Positions 39,640-51,065 of a stretch of 64,000 nt of DNA are shown one piece after another; within the stretch, counting starts at the first letter, position 1; the number at the start of each line of letters is the position of its first letter. The stretch is from Circinella minor (Eukaryota; Mucoromycota; Mucoromycetes; Mucorales; Lichtheimiaceae): positions 1 to 64,000 of the forward strand of contig JAEPRB010000012.1 in NCBI GenBank assembly GCA_016758965.1, read 5' to 3'. Made by a program: the position numbers and the translations under genes. Under the pieces are notes generated by a model. That model saw nothing but the letters and a program-made list of their open reading frames with translations, did not search any database and was not told where the DNA came from.

Positions 39640-40784
39640 TTAAACTTGTAATGTATTATCATGTTCTTCTTCGTATTCAACTTCAACGCGTGCTCGTTTT
39701 CGCTTGGGTTGTTTTTCCTATTTAAAAATGATTATTAATATCTTAATCCACAATCAAATATTATCAAAACTTACAGTTTCTTGTTCTTCTTCCTCTTCAT
39801 CTTCTTCTTCCCATTCAAATCCATCCTCAACATCTTCAATATCAGATTCATCTTCCAAATCAGATACAAATTCATGTTCAAATTCATTCTCATCTTCTTC
39901 TTCTGCTTCCAATTCATTTTCATCTTCTTCTTCACTCTCTTCATCCTGAGCTTCTTCGAGATCTTGATCCAATACTTTTTGCCATACATCAGCATTGACA
40001 TTCAAAGGTGCATCACCATAAGCCTTATTCTTTAATCTTTCAATCAATTCCTTTTCAATAGACTTCTCAAGTCTTGCTGCTGCTTCTGCTTTACGTTCAC
40101 GATTAGCTTCACGACGTTCCAATTTCTTTTTAATACCAATCAATTGTGGTCGTTCATCTTCCTTCAATTTCAACTTTCTCATTCGAATCAAATATTGTGT
40201 GATTTTTGTGAGACGTTGTTTACATTTATGTTGCAAAAAGTTGGGCCAATATAACAATTCTTTGTCGATCTATTGATAATATTATCCATTGATTAATTAC
40301 GTTAAACATTTGAATGCATGTTTAATCATAATATGGTAATGATGGTCTGTAAATGTTTACCTGTGCAAGTGCCTGTGCATAATTCTTTGATAATTTTACT
40401 TTTTCCCACATTTTCGCTGGAGAATGGGCTCGTTCAGGTGTTTTCATGTAAAGGTAAAGAATACCTATCATTATTTATGACATTCTGTACGTTAATATTA
40501 ATTATTAACCACTGTTACTGCTATTATTGTAATTACCATTATGTTCTCGAATTGTAGCATATCGACTATTTGCAAGAGGGCACGATTGACGATTACATAA
40601 ACCAGTGACATTATTTTCGTTACGACAAAAGTTTTGTCGAGGTGTTCTGGAAAAAAACAAAAATTACAAGATTAATATACTTTTTTTTTCTATAGATCGA
40701 CTAGACAATTTATAAGACTTACTTGACTTTATATGAACAAAAGTGTTGATTAATAACTTGCCAAATGACTTCGTCCGATTGCAT
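39640..40784 (-). CDS. MAK16: MAK16 ribosome biogenesis protein
   Basis: 282 residues from exons 40723-40784, 40537-40646, 40361-40464, 39775-40269 and 39640-39717. The N-terminus is the highly conserved MAK16 block: [57 protein letters not shown], then [20 protein letters not shown] and [20 protein letters not shown]. The C-terminus has a basic coiled stretch ([18 protein letters not shown]), a long Glu/Asp-rich tract and the basic nuclear signal [13 protein letters not shown]. It acts in the nucleolus in 60S pre-ribosome assembly. The Cys/His pattern in exon 2 fits the zinc-binding N-domain. Length matches the family. Confidence 0.96.
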
Positions 40785-41869
40785 TATGTATGTATATATT
40801 AATTTATTGTAGAGACGAAAGAGAAAGAGTGAGGGGTATTAAAACGATCGTTTTTTTTTGGATCGCGCTCGTTGAAGTTAAAGAGGTAAGTAACGTTGAA
40901 GTAAAAAAAAAAAATATGCTTCGAGAAATTTAGAATAGAATGAGTGGGGAGGGGAGTTTTACTAAAAAAAACCCAGAATTACCTATAAGGATGAAAACGT
41001 GTCACACATTTCAATTGATAATGTTCAAGCCACATTGCTTATGATAGGTTAGCATGATTATTTATTTGAGAAACTATTTGGTTATAAGAAAAGGATTCCT
41101 TCATCTTTTCATCAAAAAGAATAATAAAGAATGTTAGTTGCTAACTAGGGAAAAAATAATCGCTACAACGATGAACTTTAGATATACTACTAATATCAAT
41201 AAACTTAACAACCGCTGATAAAAGATTCCATTACGTCATTTTAAATTGATCCAAAGAACAAACTATTGATTATTATGACAAGTCATATCAAAAATATAAT
41301 TATCAAATGGTGTATTCATATTGTTTTCTGAAAAAGAAAAAGATATAAAAACTAAATGATGAATAGAATTGACAACAAATAAATAAAATAAATCCGTGCG
41401 TAAATGATTCGGCAGAATTAAAGCCCTGACCTTTTGCTATGGGGTGCTTCAAAATGAAATTGGGAATTGCGGAACTGAAACCGAAAAATATGCAATCAAA
41501 TGCTGTGACTTTTCTAGCCTTCTGAAAAGGGTTAATGGAACCTTTTTATAATAACGTTTGTTTTTTATCACCACACTAAAAAAGTTCCTTTCTCTCCTCG
41601 CACGCTCACACAGAGAGAGTACTACACAGTTATTTACTCTATCTTACTCTTCTTCATTTAAAAAAACGCCTTCATTAACCACGCTTTAAAAGCAATAGGA
41701 GTGTTCCTATATTCTTTTCTCGGTCGCTGCATACCCACTACTCCTCTCTTTTAACTACATCACTTGGTTTTTCAAATTCGTTTATCCTTCTCTTTGTTTT
41801 ACATACTCAAAATAAACATATTATACCTTTACTGATAAGCTTTCTATATAAATACATACAAAAGGTGAG
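40785..41869. other. divergent promoter region, MAK16 / Rxt3
   Basis: About 1.1 kb. The Rxt3-proximal half contains CT-rich stretches and a long pyrimidine-rich leader (41580-41860). No gene supported. Confidence 0.5.
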
Positions 41870-44424
41870 ATGACTGATAGAGTAACAACAACAGTAACAA
41901 CAGCAACAGCAGCAAAAACAACGACGACGACAAGTTCTACAGCTGATCCAAAGAATACTGATGTAAGAAAAACATCACCTGATCTAGTTCACAAAACGAA
42001 TAACATTTCAAAAAATACGTTGTCGTCTTCTTCTTCTCATGTTGGACATTCAAATTCAACTTTTTCTCCAGGTAATAAAGTAGAAAAGGGAGAAGTGTGT
42101 GTGTGTGTGTGTGTGTAACCAGCTAAAAAAAATAGGAACAGATATACTTATATGATAATGATCAATCTTGATAATGATAATAGGGTCAACATATTCGAAT
42201 TTAACTACAAAAACGTTATATAATGCACCTTACGACACACCTGGTATGCGGATGTCCGTATCTGCCGTATTAGCAGGAAGTGGTCGAGATTCTACATACT
42301 ATCGTGGTGCAACTACATCGCCCAAACTTACTACAACAAATCATTCATCCACAACATCGCTGTCACCATCTACATTACCACTACCACGTTATGATTTAAC
42401 AACAGCGCACCATAATAAAAATAAAGAACAAGTCGACAAATCATTAACCAATGAACAGTTGGTACGTGCATTAACTTCAGTGCCACCAGAGGAAAATGAT
42501 AAGAGCGAAAATACAAAAAAACCTTCTCCATCTTCATCATCACCATCACCATCACCATCACCATCAAAAGCGACTACAAGCGACACAAAAGTGATCGGAA
42601 ATGCATTAGCAGCCGTGGCAGCGACTGTTGCCCAACAACAGCGAAATACACCTTCATCACCCATATCTCCTCCTCCTCTTGCCCCTCCTTCTCAGAACAC
42701 AGCAATGAAGGCAGAGTCAACTGGAGCAGCAGGAGCAACAGCAACTGCCATTGGTAATCTAGCAGCTAATATAAGTAACATTTTACAGGCGAATGGAGTT
42801 CAAAAGCAGCAACAGCAACAACGACAACAAAACCATCTTCACCATCATCCACAAGTACCCCAACAAGAGCAAGCCGAAAAACGGCGACCCAGCGCTTTAC
42901 AGCTAACGCAAATGATCGATCAAGCTATTCGGTTCGGAGTACAGAATAATCAAGGACAAGATAATAATAATAATACAGTGACTATGCAAAACCATACTTA
43001 TGATTCTTCACCTCATAAATTAAAAGGAAAATTGTCTAATAAAGAAGAAGAAGAACAGCAGAAAGAAAAAGAAAGGAGGCAATTACATCAAAAGGTTGTT
43101 CGTAACGAAAAAGTATGGGAAAAATTAAAAGGACTACCAGAGAAACGACTGGGTAAGTTATTTCATATAATGTTTGCATTTTGGAAAGAGAGAAAACAAA
43201 GAGGAAGAGAAGGAGGGACGAGAAAGAATATATGGTGTGATTTAAAGGACAAAAAATAACCTTATTCATCTCACCTGCTTAAAATATATAAATAGGATGT
43301 TACCTCTATTCACCCGGAATGTTACTTCCGATCAATGAAACACAATTAAATGGGTTGATACAAGTGGTGATACCTGCAAGATACCTTACCTATGAAAATC
43401 CTCAAATGAAGCAGAAAGCTATATGGGGTACAGATATTTATACCGATGATTCTGATATAGTATCAAGTAAATATGATGTTTTCATTATTATGTAAATGTA
43501 AATGCGTATATGTATATGTATATTGTGTTTTAGAGATATAAAACTTATTTATAAACACAAAATTGAATTATTAGTGATTGTTCATTCTGGTAAATATGAA
43601 ATGAAATTTGTGGAACCTGAAATTGATCCAAGGGATCCGTTCTTTTTAGCCTTGGGTGCTTCTGATATGATGGTGCATGAAGATCCATATCATTATCATA
43701 ATAGAAAGAAAAGATCACTGTCAACACCAGAAGGTCATAGTGCTAATGGTAATCTTATACCAGAACATGATTTAAAAGTTACTTTACGTGTTATGCCTAC
43801 ATTGAGACATTATACGGGTACCATACGAAATTTTATTGGATCTCGAACGTGGAATGGAGATCATGACGGGGCAAGTTATTGGGTGGAAAATGTAGAAAAA
43901 ATTCAGGTACAAATTTTTTAAATTCAATAATTTGATTGTATAGATATGATAGACTAATAGAATTGAGAGTTTCTTTTTTATATTTTTATAGCAAGGAGAC
44001 GCACAGCCTACAGGTCGGCATGGAATCAAAGCTAGTATGAATAAATATGCTTATGAACGCTACTTAACAGTTGGACCACCCCCATCTGTAAAACGACGCT
44101 GGCAACAATTGGATCAAGAGGAACATTCTTTATCTTCATTAAATACCATTTTAAAGCGATCAAAATTTTCAAAAACAAAGAAAAAAGCCAAAGTAGTAAC
44201 ACCTTCACCACCTCCACCACCACCTTCTGTTACTCCATCAACACCAACTGAACAACCTGCATCACCCGCTACTTCTAGTCGACGACGTGTACGGCGTGCT
44301 GCTGCCAAGGTAACAAAAATAAGAATAGAAGTAAAATGTTTTGGTCCCTTGGCAACACAAAAAAAAAAAAAACCGGAAAACTAATGATATATATCTCTTT
44401 CTATTTTTACAGAATAAACGATAA
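41870..44424 (+). CDS. RXT3: histone deacetylase complex subunit Rxt3
   Basis: 667 residues from exons 41870-42071, 42184-43152, 43296-43466, 43575-43906, 43992-44309 and 44413-44424. The first 370 residues are low-complexity (Thr/Ser, Pro/Ser, Ala, Gln). The conserved Rxt3 domain follows: CYLYSPGMLLPINETQLNGL, VVIPARYLTYENPQ, IWGTDIYTDDSDIV, SMIVHSGKYEMKF, VTLRVMPTLRHYTGTIRNFIG and SRTWNGDHDGASYWVENVEK. A Pro/Ala/Ser and Arg-rich tail ends in KNKR, encoded by a final exon of 12 nt. Rxt3 belongs to the Rpd3L histone deacetylase complex in the nucleus. A (GT)n run at 42095-42117 lies in intron 1. The start is the first Met after the pyrimidine leader. Confidence 0.9.
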
Positions 44425-45147
44425 ATTATTATATTATTATTAGCATTGATCCCTTCATATTATTTGTCATAAATCATTCATTCATCATCACAATTATTAT
44501 CTTAATTATTATTGTCCTATTTGTAACATGTATAACAAAACTTCCAACAAATCAAAAATTCTTTTATGGTGTATCATATTACAATTTTTTAAATTTACAG
44601 CGTTTTGCGTTCAAAAATATAAAAATTGGGGGAAGGAAATCCATTTTTCAGACTCGGCCAATATAAAACTTCAGAGCTCAATATGACTCTTGCAGATTTG
44701 GTGTAATTTTTTGCTTTACTGGTGTAAAAAATAGCAGGAGTTCAATCCAAAAACAAAAATCATCAACAATGAAAAGATGTATGTAAGCGTCGAGAAATTT
44801 TTATTAAAGCATAGAATACATGCTATAAAGTGTTGTTGAAAATGACGACTCCAGTCATAATAGTTTGCATAGCAACTGTTTAGCAATTTTTTGAATGAGG
44901 TTGGTCAGCGCCTTGTCTTGCAAACTAAGAGGAATGAATATTCCGTTCGTGAGTCCTACACGATCGTTTAGTCACATGAAAAAAACCATAGTATCCCATC
45001 TATAGTAATATTGTGTTATTCCTTTGGTTGCCCTTTCCTCAAAAGTTCACCGGCTTCCATAGCTACATATTCATATCCTGTGCTTCTATTTGTATTTTAA
45101 AGGTCTTGGTTCCATTAGCGATCGACTGCATTGGTCACTAGATAATC
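44425..45147. other. AT-rich spacer
   Basis: Between the Rxt3 3' end and the decayed tract. No feature seen beyond homopolymers. Confidence 0.5.
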
Positions 45148-45825
45148 ATGAAAGTTATAAATATATTAGAAAGACACCGTGAATTTTTTTTTAAAATAAA
45201 AATAAAACATATATTATCTACAGTCCCTTGCTGCATCATGTGCTGTCAGCACATCGCAGCGAGGGGCCCGTGGACCGCTGTCGCATACAACACTTCCCAC
45301 TCCTGGTTGAAGCACCAGGTCTTTCTCAATGACGAGTTGCTGGGCATGGTTGAAAAGAGAGAAGAGAGATATATTTTACTTTTAAGCGCGTCGTCGAATT
45401 TTCAAACAATATCACGCAGCATAACACCTCCCTCTTTAATTTATTTTTTTGAGGTTCTTAAACAATGCAAACACGCCGTAAAACAAACAAAAACTGGCAT
45501 TTTAACTGATCAAGAACAGCTTAGTAATTTAAAAGACGAATTACATGTACTACAGGTAAATGTATTCGAAATTCAACCTTTATTATTTTGAACAACAAAC
45601 TAATTCACGTTGAAAAGATTTTTGGACTCGTGTCGTTTGGAATGCTTGATCTATTACATGTTATGATCAAGTGGCCACAAAAAACATAATAGGATTGAAC
45701 AAAAACCGTGTTCATGAATTCTTACAACAAGATTTGACTAAAGTGCTTGAATTTCTCGACCCAAAAGGAAGGAGATACCAGCGGGCTACACCTGCTTTTA
45801 TGAGATTAACCAAGCATCACCTATC

Positions 45826-45970
45826 ATAAGCGAAAAATATCTCATCAGTGAAAATTAATGCTATTATAAGCGAAAAACACCGCCATCATAAGCAAAAAAT
45901 ATAGCATATCATAAGCAAAAAATATAGCATATCACAAGCGAAAAATATCTCCATCATAAGCGAAAAAATC
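45826..45970. repeat. 22-23 bp tandem array (ATAAGCGAAAAATAT..CATC)
   Basis: About six to seven imperfect units, each with ATAAGC(G/A)AAAAA. Two adjacent 23-bp units are identical (near 45890-45935); the second position is more diverged. It interrupts the decayed coding tract. Confidence 0.85.
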
Positions 45971-46924
45971 GAGGATTGTGTCCGGAAATGAATGCAAAAT
46001 CCTGTACACAGGGAAACATTATGATATTTCACAGGACACCATCAATAGAATTCTTGATTCAGGCGAAGCAGATGAAGAGCATTTAAATCGAGCATCACTA
46101 TTAACAATGCAACAATGACCATTTGATGACTCCAACCAATTAAATATGCTGTGGTACGGTTCAATGATCTTTATGCATATGGTACTTTGGCTCATTTTTT
46201 TCTATAGAATGTCACTTTCGTTGATTATAGACGTAGCTCATAAGCATAACAAGGAATTCATGAAACAAGTAATCTCAGAAAGGTGGTCTTATGAACTAGG
46301 GTCAAAACAAGTTGAAGTTCGGCAATTGGATTATATCAGTTTTCAAATCATCGATACTGTTCCAGCGGTAATCACGTTTTTCTTTTTGAGCTCCAGAAAA
46401 TAATTATATGAATTAACTAATGATTTGCTAAAATAGTTTAAAGATCAACCACATGAGGCGTTGAAATATTTAGCCAAGATGAAAGTAGAAATATTGGAAA
46501 CAGAGTACGATTGCCAAGGTCTTCAAATCATCGATGTGATGGAATACTTGTAAGCGTCTTTCCAAGATTTTGCTTCGCTATTGACTGACAATTGTTTATT
46601 GAATGTTTTCAACTAGAGTACAACACTTGCCTTCTGGTACAAAGGTGTGGGAGAAGATGAAAGCGAATTTGACGTGATGTTTGTTTGCTGTTCCGTTTTA
46701 AATAAAATTTTCCGGGATACGCAATTTGAGTTCTGTCTGTAAGTACCAAATATGTTTTGGGTATGTGGGTGTATATATATGGATGGTTATAATTTTCATT
46801 TATATAAAGTGGTGAACGTTCCTCCTCCGAGACGCAAAGGCCCCGATTCGCTAATGAATTATTATATGCCGATGGAGCACGATTTTTTGTTGATGAGCGT
46901 ATCATAGGATAAAAAGTTGACATA

Positions 46925-47009
46925 CAGTCGAACCCCGCTTTTTGCACCCCCGATTTTTGCAATCCCCCCCCCCGCTTTTTGCACCTGTGCAAAAAGCGGG
47001 GTTCAACTG
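46925..47009. mobile_element. 85-bp TIR-only mini-element (pogo-like ends)
   Basis: Starts CAGTCGAACCCCGCTTTTTG after TA and ends in the inverted complement CAAAAAGCGGGGTTCAACTG. Inside are direct copies of CCCCG(C/A)TTTTTGCA and a near-perfect hairpin at about 46971-47001. The CAGT..ACTG ends and the left TA resemble pogo/Tigger termini. The right TA is not preserved (TC instead). It lies between two fragments of the decayed gene. Confidence 0.7.
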
Positions 47010-47424
47010 TCTTGGTTTCGATTAACACCATTGAAGTTATCTGTTGCGAGTGGAAACCACCTGGCGTTTCAACAATGGTAGCACACGCGCAAGAAATAAA
47101 AAATATGCGTATCTGCAACACCTCTCAGCATTGCATTTTGACACAAAGGGTTTTCCTGGGAACCCGTGGGTCATGTATGCCAAACCTGACGTTGTGTTTA
47201 ACAGGAGACATTAAATAAAATAACAAATTTTCCCCGTATATAGTCATGTGTTAAAAAAAGCAAGCGGGAATTGGTTGTCAGTGTCCTTTTTTCTGTGTTA
47301 CACACGTAACTTTTGCCCAGAACTCTGTCTTGTTGCTTGGCTCTTTTCCTAACTTCCTCACCTCTCTTCCACTTTCTTTTCTAACATTGTATTTTTGCAA
47401 AAAAGAGAATAAATAACGTAAATA

Positions 47425-48508
47425 ATGGGTGTTGGTGACGAATTTGCTTCAAGAAACTTTTCTCTTTACGCGCAATGGTAAAAACTCCTCCATTCAACTA
47501 TCTTTCTCTCTTTTCTAATAACAAAACTTTTCACTACTAAGAAACAATAACCTTTTATAACTTTTTTTTTTAATTTTTGTTTTAGGTTAGGAATCATTTC
47601 TCTAATCTGTAAGCTGATTTTTTTTTTCTTTTCCTTAAATAAATCAGAGATTGTTTTTATTTAGATTGTCACGGCATACTAATTTCATTTCTTGTAACCT
47701 ACTTGAATAGTGTTGGTTGTGCTTGGTGTTTTCACGTTGGTCGGTAATCCTGTCTTTGCTATTATTGGATGGTAAGTATAGCAAAGATATATAATATAAT
47801 TTGAAGAAGGAAAGAAAACGCGTTATTTTATTTTATTTTGAAATATTAAAAAATATGTACGGTGTAGGGTATTTGCATTTATTCTTGTATTTGTTGAAGT
47901 TCCACTATGTACAAAGGTAAATTAATTAAAAAGCGCATAAAGATAGAAATATAAAAAAAAAGAGGGGGGGTTTTGCTAATATAATTTCTTTTATTAATAT
48001 GCAGTTCTGCCCTACTAGTCCAAAGTTGTAAGTATTTAGAAGAAAAAACACATAAATCCCGATAGAAAACTAATAACTTTTATGTATATTTAGTGATAAT
48101 TTTGTCGCCAAATTTGAAAACTCGTACCTGAGAGGTGTTATGTACTTGACGTAAGTTCTTTTTAGCTGGTTTGGTGTAACAAAAAATATAAATATTCTCA
48201 AGGATATTAACAAAAAAAATTTCGTACTATATCATTATCATTCTTAGTATGGCTATTGTCATGTTCCTTTCTACTATTATTAATACAACCGCATTGGTAG
48301 CTCCTGCTGTTACGCTTTTGTTGACTTTTATTTCTTATGGTAAGAGATGGGAATTTATTATTTTATATTGGCAGATTTTTGGTCGGTGACATCTTAGACT
48401 CGTACTTACTCCCAATAATACTATTGTATAGCCATTGCTGGTTTAAAACAACAACCTCATGCTAGTTCCAAGATTCTTGGTGGAACAGGTGTTGATAATG
48501 TCGTATAA
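47425..48508 (+). CDS. TVP18: Golgi membrane protein TVP18
   Basis: 144 residues in eight small exons: 47425-47477, 47586-47608, 47711-47771, 47868-47916, 48005-48027, 48094-48150, 48248-48339, 48432-48508. The family pattern is clear: FASRNFSLYAQWLGI at the N-terminus, a helix LVVLGVFTLVGNPVFAIIGW, then VFAFILVFVEVPLCTKFCPT and SPKFDNFVAKFENSYLRGVM. Two further hydrophobic segments follow (YLTMAIVMFLSTIINT, VAPAVTLLLTFISYAIAGLK), giving four predicted membrane segments and a short cytosolic tail. Tvp18 is a Tlg2-vesicle/Golgi membrane protein of unknown molecular function. Two exons are only 23 nt; the frame closes only when both are included. Confidence 0.92.
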
Positions 48509-48814
48509 TTTCTTTTTTAATTTGAACTTATTATTATTCATCTTCATACGTTTTCTACTACTATTATTACCCAATTATTATTATTATTACTATTTTATTT
48601 CTATTATACATTTGTGTACAGAACCTTTTTCTTCTTCTTATATCTCTTTTTTTTTTTTTAAAAAAAAAAAAGGAATGGCTTATATATAAGTAAAGCCGTA
48701 TGCACTACCTTACATACATATACTGTAACTATACATTGCATTTAGAATTTATTTTGACGAGGATTGTAATAAGGAAGGAAAAGAGAGGGAATCTATCAAG
48801 AAAGGAATTTATTA

Positions 48815-50276
48815 CTATACGGGAACACTCACTGTTGATGTTGATGAAGGAGTATTTATAGGAGCAGTGGTAGTAGCGGAAGGAGTAGGAGTGGATGGTT
48901 GTCGCTGGCAATCAGATAATATATCACATAATTCATTTAAACTTGCAATAGAATTTGGTATCGAAGCATTTTGTTTACTTATTTCTGCAGCTGCTGCTTC
49001 TGTTGCCGATAGTTTTGCTTCAGATACAAATTCAGTGACAGCATCGTTATAAACTATATGAGCGTATACATTTGAGTTGTTCAATAATTTGATAGTATAT
49101 AATTATTGATGCTAATTAACATTACCTCTTTTTAATAGAGTTGAGCGGAATCCAGCGTTACGGGGACCTATATATCAGCATTAGAATAAAATAAAATGAA
49201 TTAAAAAAGATTAGAGAGCGTTATTTTGAATACTTGTTCATTACATCTTATAGAGTGTATTACACATACCATGAAAATCACTAAGTGTAATATAAAATGT
49301 ATAAAATTAGATACTGTGATTACTTCATAAGACATCATCATAAAATGTAAAACTTACGTTTCAATATCATCACCAACATGAAGTGTTTCATCAGGACGTA
49401 TATTGCCTCCTGCTATTTCCAATGCTGCTTTATATATTCTTGGGTCAGGCTTATCGTATCCAACAACACAGCTTGGTAAAATGAAATCGAAATATTGCGT
49501 GAGGTTTAAATCTTTTAGCATAAACTCTACACAGAATAATTGGATTATTAGTATAAGTATATATATATATATATAGTTATATATAGTTACCTAAAGTATC
49601 ATCTGTGTTGCTTACAACACCCATTTTAAATCCTCGTTTCTTTAATTCAGCTAATGTATCTGGTACATCTGGAAAGACTGTATATCCTTCGGCTGTTGTG
49701 AATCGAACCCATAAAATATTAAAAAGTTTATTGTATACTGGATCCAGATCTATACATATTTTCATATTAGTTTCTTTTATTACATATTCTTTTTGCCCTC
49801 TTCTGATATATATATATATGTACCTTTTTTAACAGCACCAGCAGTGATAAAAATTTCGTAGATCGTCTATATATCATTAGGATGAATAATTTTTAAGTAA
49901 ATATTACTTCGTTATAAACAACAAATCAATAATAATAACCTTTTCCCACCAACTGCGTGTTGACATGCCTAAATGACGACCGTAAAGTGGAGCCTGTTGA
50001 AGGTGATTTCGATAAACTGGTCCATAATGTTGACTTATAGCCGTTTTAGTTATTTGTACTCCAAGTTTGCCGGCTTCTTCGGCCTATAATAACATTTTTT
50101 TTATGCGTTTTTAACATATTGTATACTTGTTAACCCCTGACCGAATTCTTTGTTACTTTTTTTTTTTTTGGATATTAAAATGTCATAGTTACATATTGTA
50201 AAGAAACTGAACCAACAGGTTTGAATAATGTAAGGTAGGCATCAAAAGTAATTAGTTTTATACCTTGACCTGCCAT
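48815..50276 (-). CDS. HAD-superfamily hydrolase (HDHD3-like)
   Basis: 296 residues in eight exons: 50193-50276, 49940-50083, 49824-49866, 49591-49749, 49358-49526, 49270-49280 (11 nt), 49126-49167, 48815-49053. HAD motif I is ITFDAYLTLF (nucleophile Asp; D+2 is Tyr, as in haloacid-dehalogenase-like members rather than DxD phosphatases). Motif II is MGVVSNTDD. Motif III/IV is VVGYDKPDPRIY and LHVGDDIETDFHGPRNAGF. The cap region GPVYRNHLQQAPLYGRHLGM and RSWWEK matches HDHD3/DREG-2 proteins. The C-terminal tail is Ala/Thr/Pro-rich. Substrate unknown. Overall family confident. The 3' end of the last intron is my best choice among close AGs. Confidence 0.88.
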
Positions 50277-50808
50277 TTTATTTAAAAATGTTCAATTGAG
50301 AGTAGTATGAAAGAAAAAGAATATTCTCGGGAATAGAAAAAAGCGGGAAAGCTCTTGGTTGCAAAAGATCTTTTTTAGTCCTAACTTTCTGCAATAAAAT
50401 GACATAAATCGACAAGTTATCCGTTTTATAGTAAGAAAAAAAAACGTGAAGTGTATTCGATTTCAATGTGGTTTAAATTTCAAGAACCCAACACAGATAC
50501 CGGATCACCATTTTTTTGTCTATTTGTCCAACCATCAACTTCATTCCTTTCTCTTTTCCTAATCCTTTATCAACTTATTTTGCTTGGCAACCAGAAGAAA
50601 AAAAAAAGAAAAGCTTATTTCATTTTCTCGAATAAAGAAAACATGTAAATCCAAACATGCTTTTATTATATAAGGTAAATTGGGTGTGTTTGTTTGTGTG
50701 TTATTTTTTTTCCAAAAGAAATAAAAAAAAAAAGGTGGAGGGAATCGGGAAATAGAGTAAAGAGAAAGTAAGTGAGAAATAGTTTTTATAAGAAAGGTAC
50801 AACTTCTT
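50277..50808. other. spacer between HAD gene and tropomyosin
   Basis: Contains the HAD promoter side and the tropomyosin 3' UTR region, with A-rich and T-rich runs. No gene supported. Confidence 0.5.
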
Positions 50809-51024
50809 TTACAATTCATCGAATTGACGTGCCAATTCGTCCAACTCTGCCTTGGCAGTCTTGTACTTTTCTTCAAGTTCTTCATGAAGTTGTTCCTTCT
50901 CACCAAGTTCATTTTCCAAAGAGGTAACTTTACGTTCAGCATCTTCAGCCTTGAGATCAGCCTCATTAAACCTAAAAAAAAGTTCCCCCAATGAGTTAAT
51001 AACGTGTATTTTTTTTTATTTCAG

Positions 51025-51065
<41 letters not shown>

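Larger units (their letters stand above)
45148..47216 (+). pseudogene. decayed multi-fragment gene with inserted repeats
   Basis: Plus-strand fragments: 45148-45591 (GILTDQEQLSNLKDELHVLQ, no known domain); 45640-45830 (NRVHEFLQQDLTKVLEFLDP); 46210-46620 (HKHNKEFMKQVISERWSYEL.., FKDQPHEALKYLAKMKVEIL and LPSGTKVWEKMKAN); 46810-46925 (GERSSSETQR.RFANELLYADGARFFVDERI); and, after the mini-element, 47020-47210 (NTIEVICCEWKPPGVSTMV..EIKNMRIC). Stops and frame shifts separate them. The last piece, E-x(5)-E-W-K followed by a helix rich in Gln/Lys, loosely recalls the strand-ExK-helix of PD-(D/E)XK-type nucleases, but this is inference. Possibly one copy of a multicopy Mucoromycota gene family. Confidence 0.4.

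Noticed and set aside
39704..40035. Ser-rich and Phe-rich plus-strand ORFs opposite MAK16
   Set aside because: They are reverse-strand readings of the Glu/Asp-rich codons of MAK16.
45826..45970. Possible CRISPR-like array
   Set aside because: Units are contiguous 22-23 bp repeats without unique spacers, and the genome is eukaryotic.
46609..47121. 170-codon minus-strand ORF across the mini-element
   Set aside because: It crosses the inverted-repeat element and runs antisense to the decayed coding fragments; no domain.
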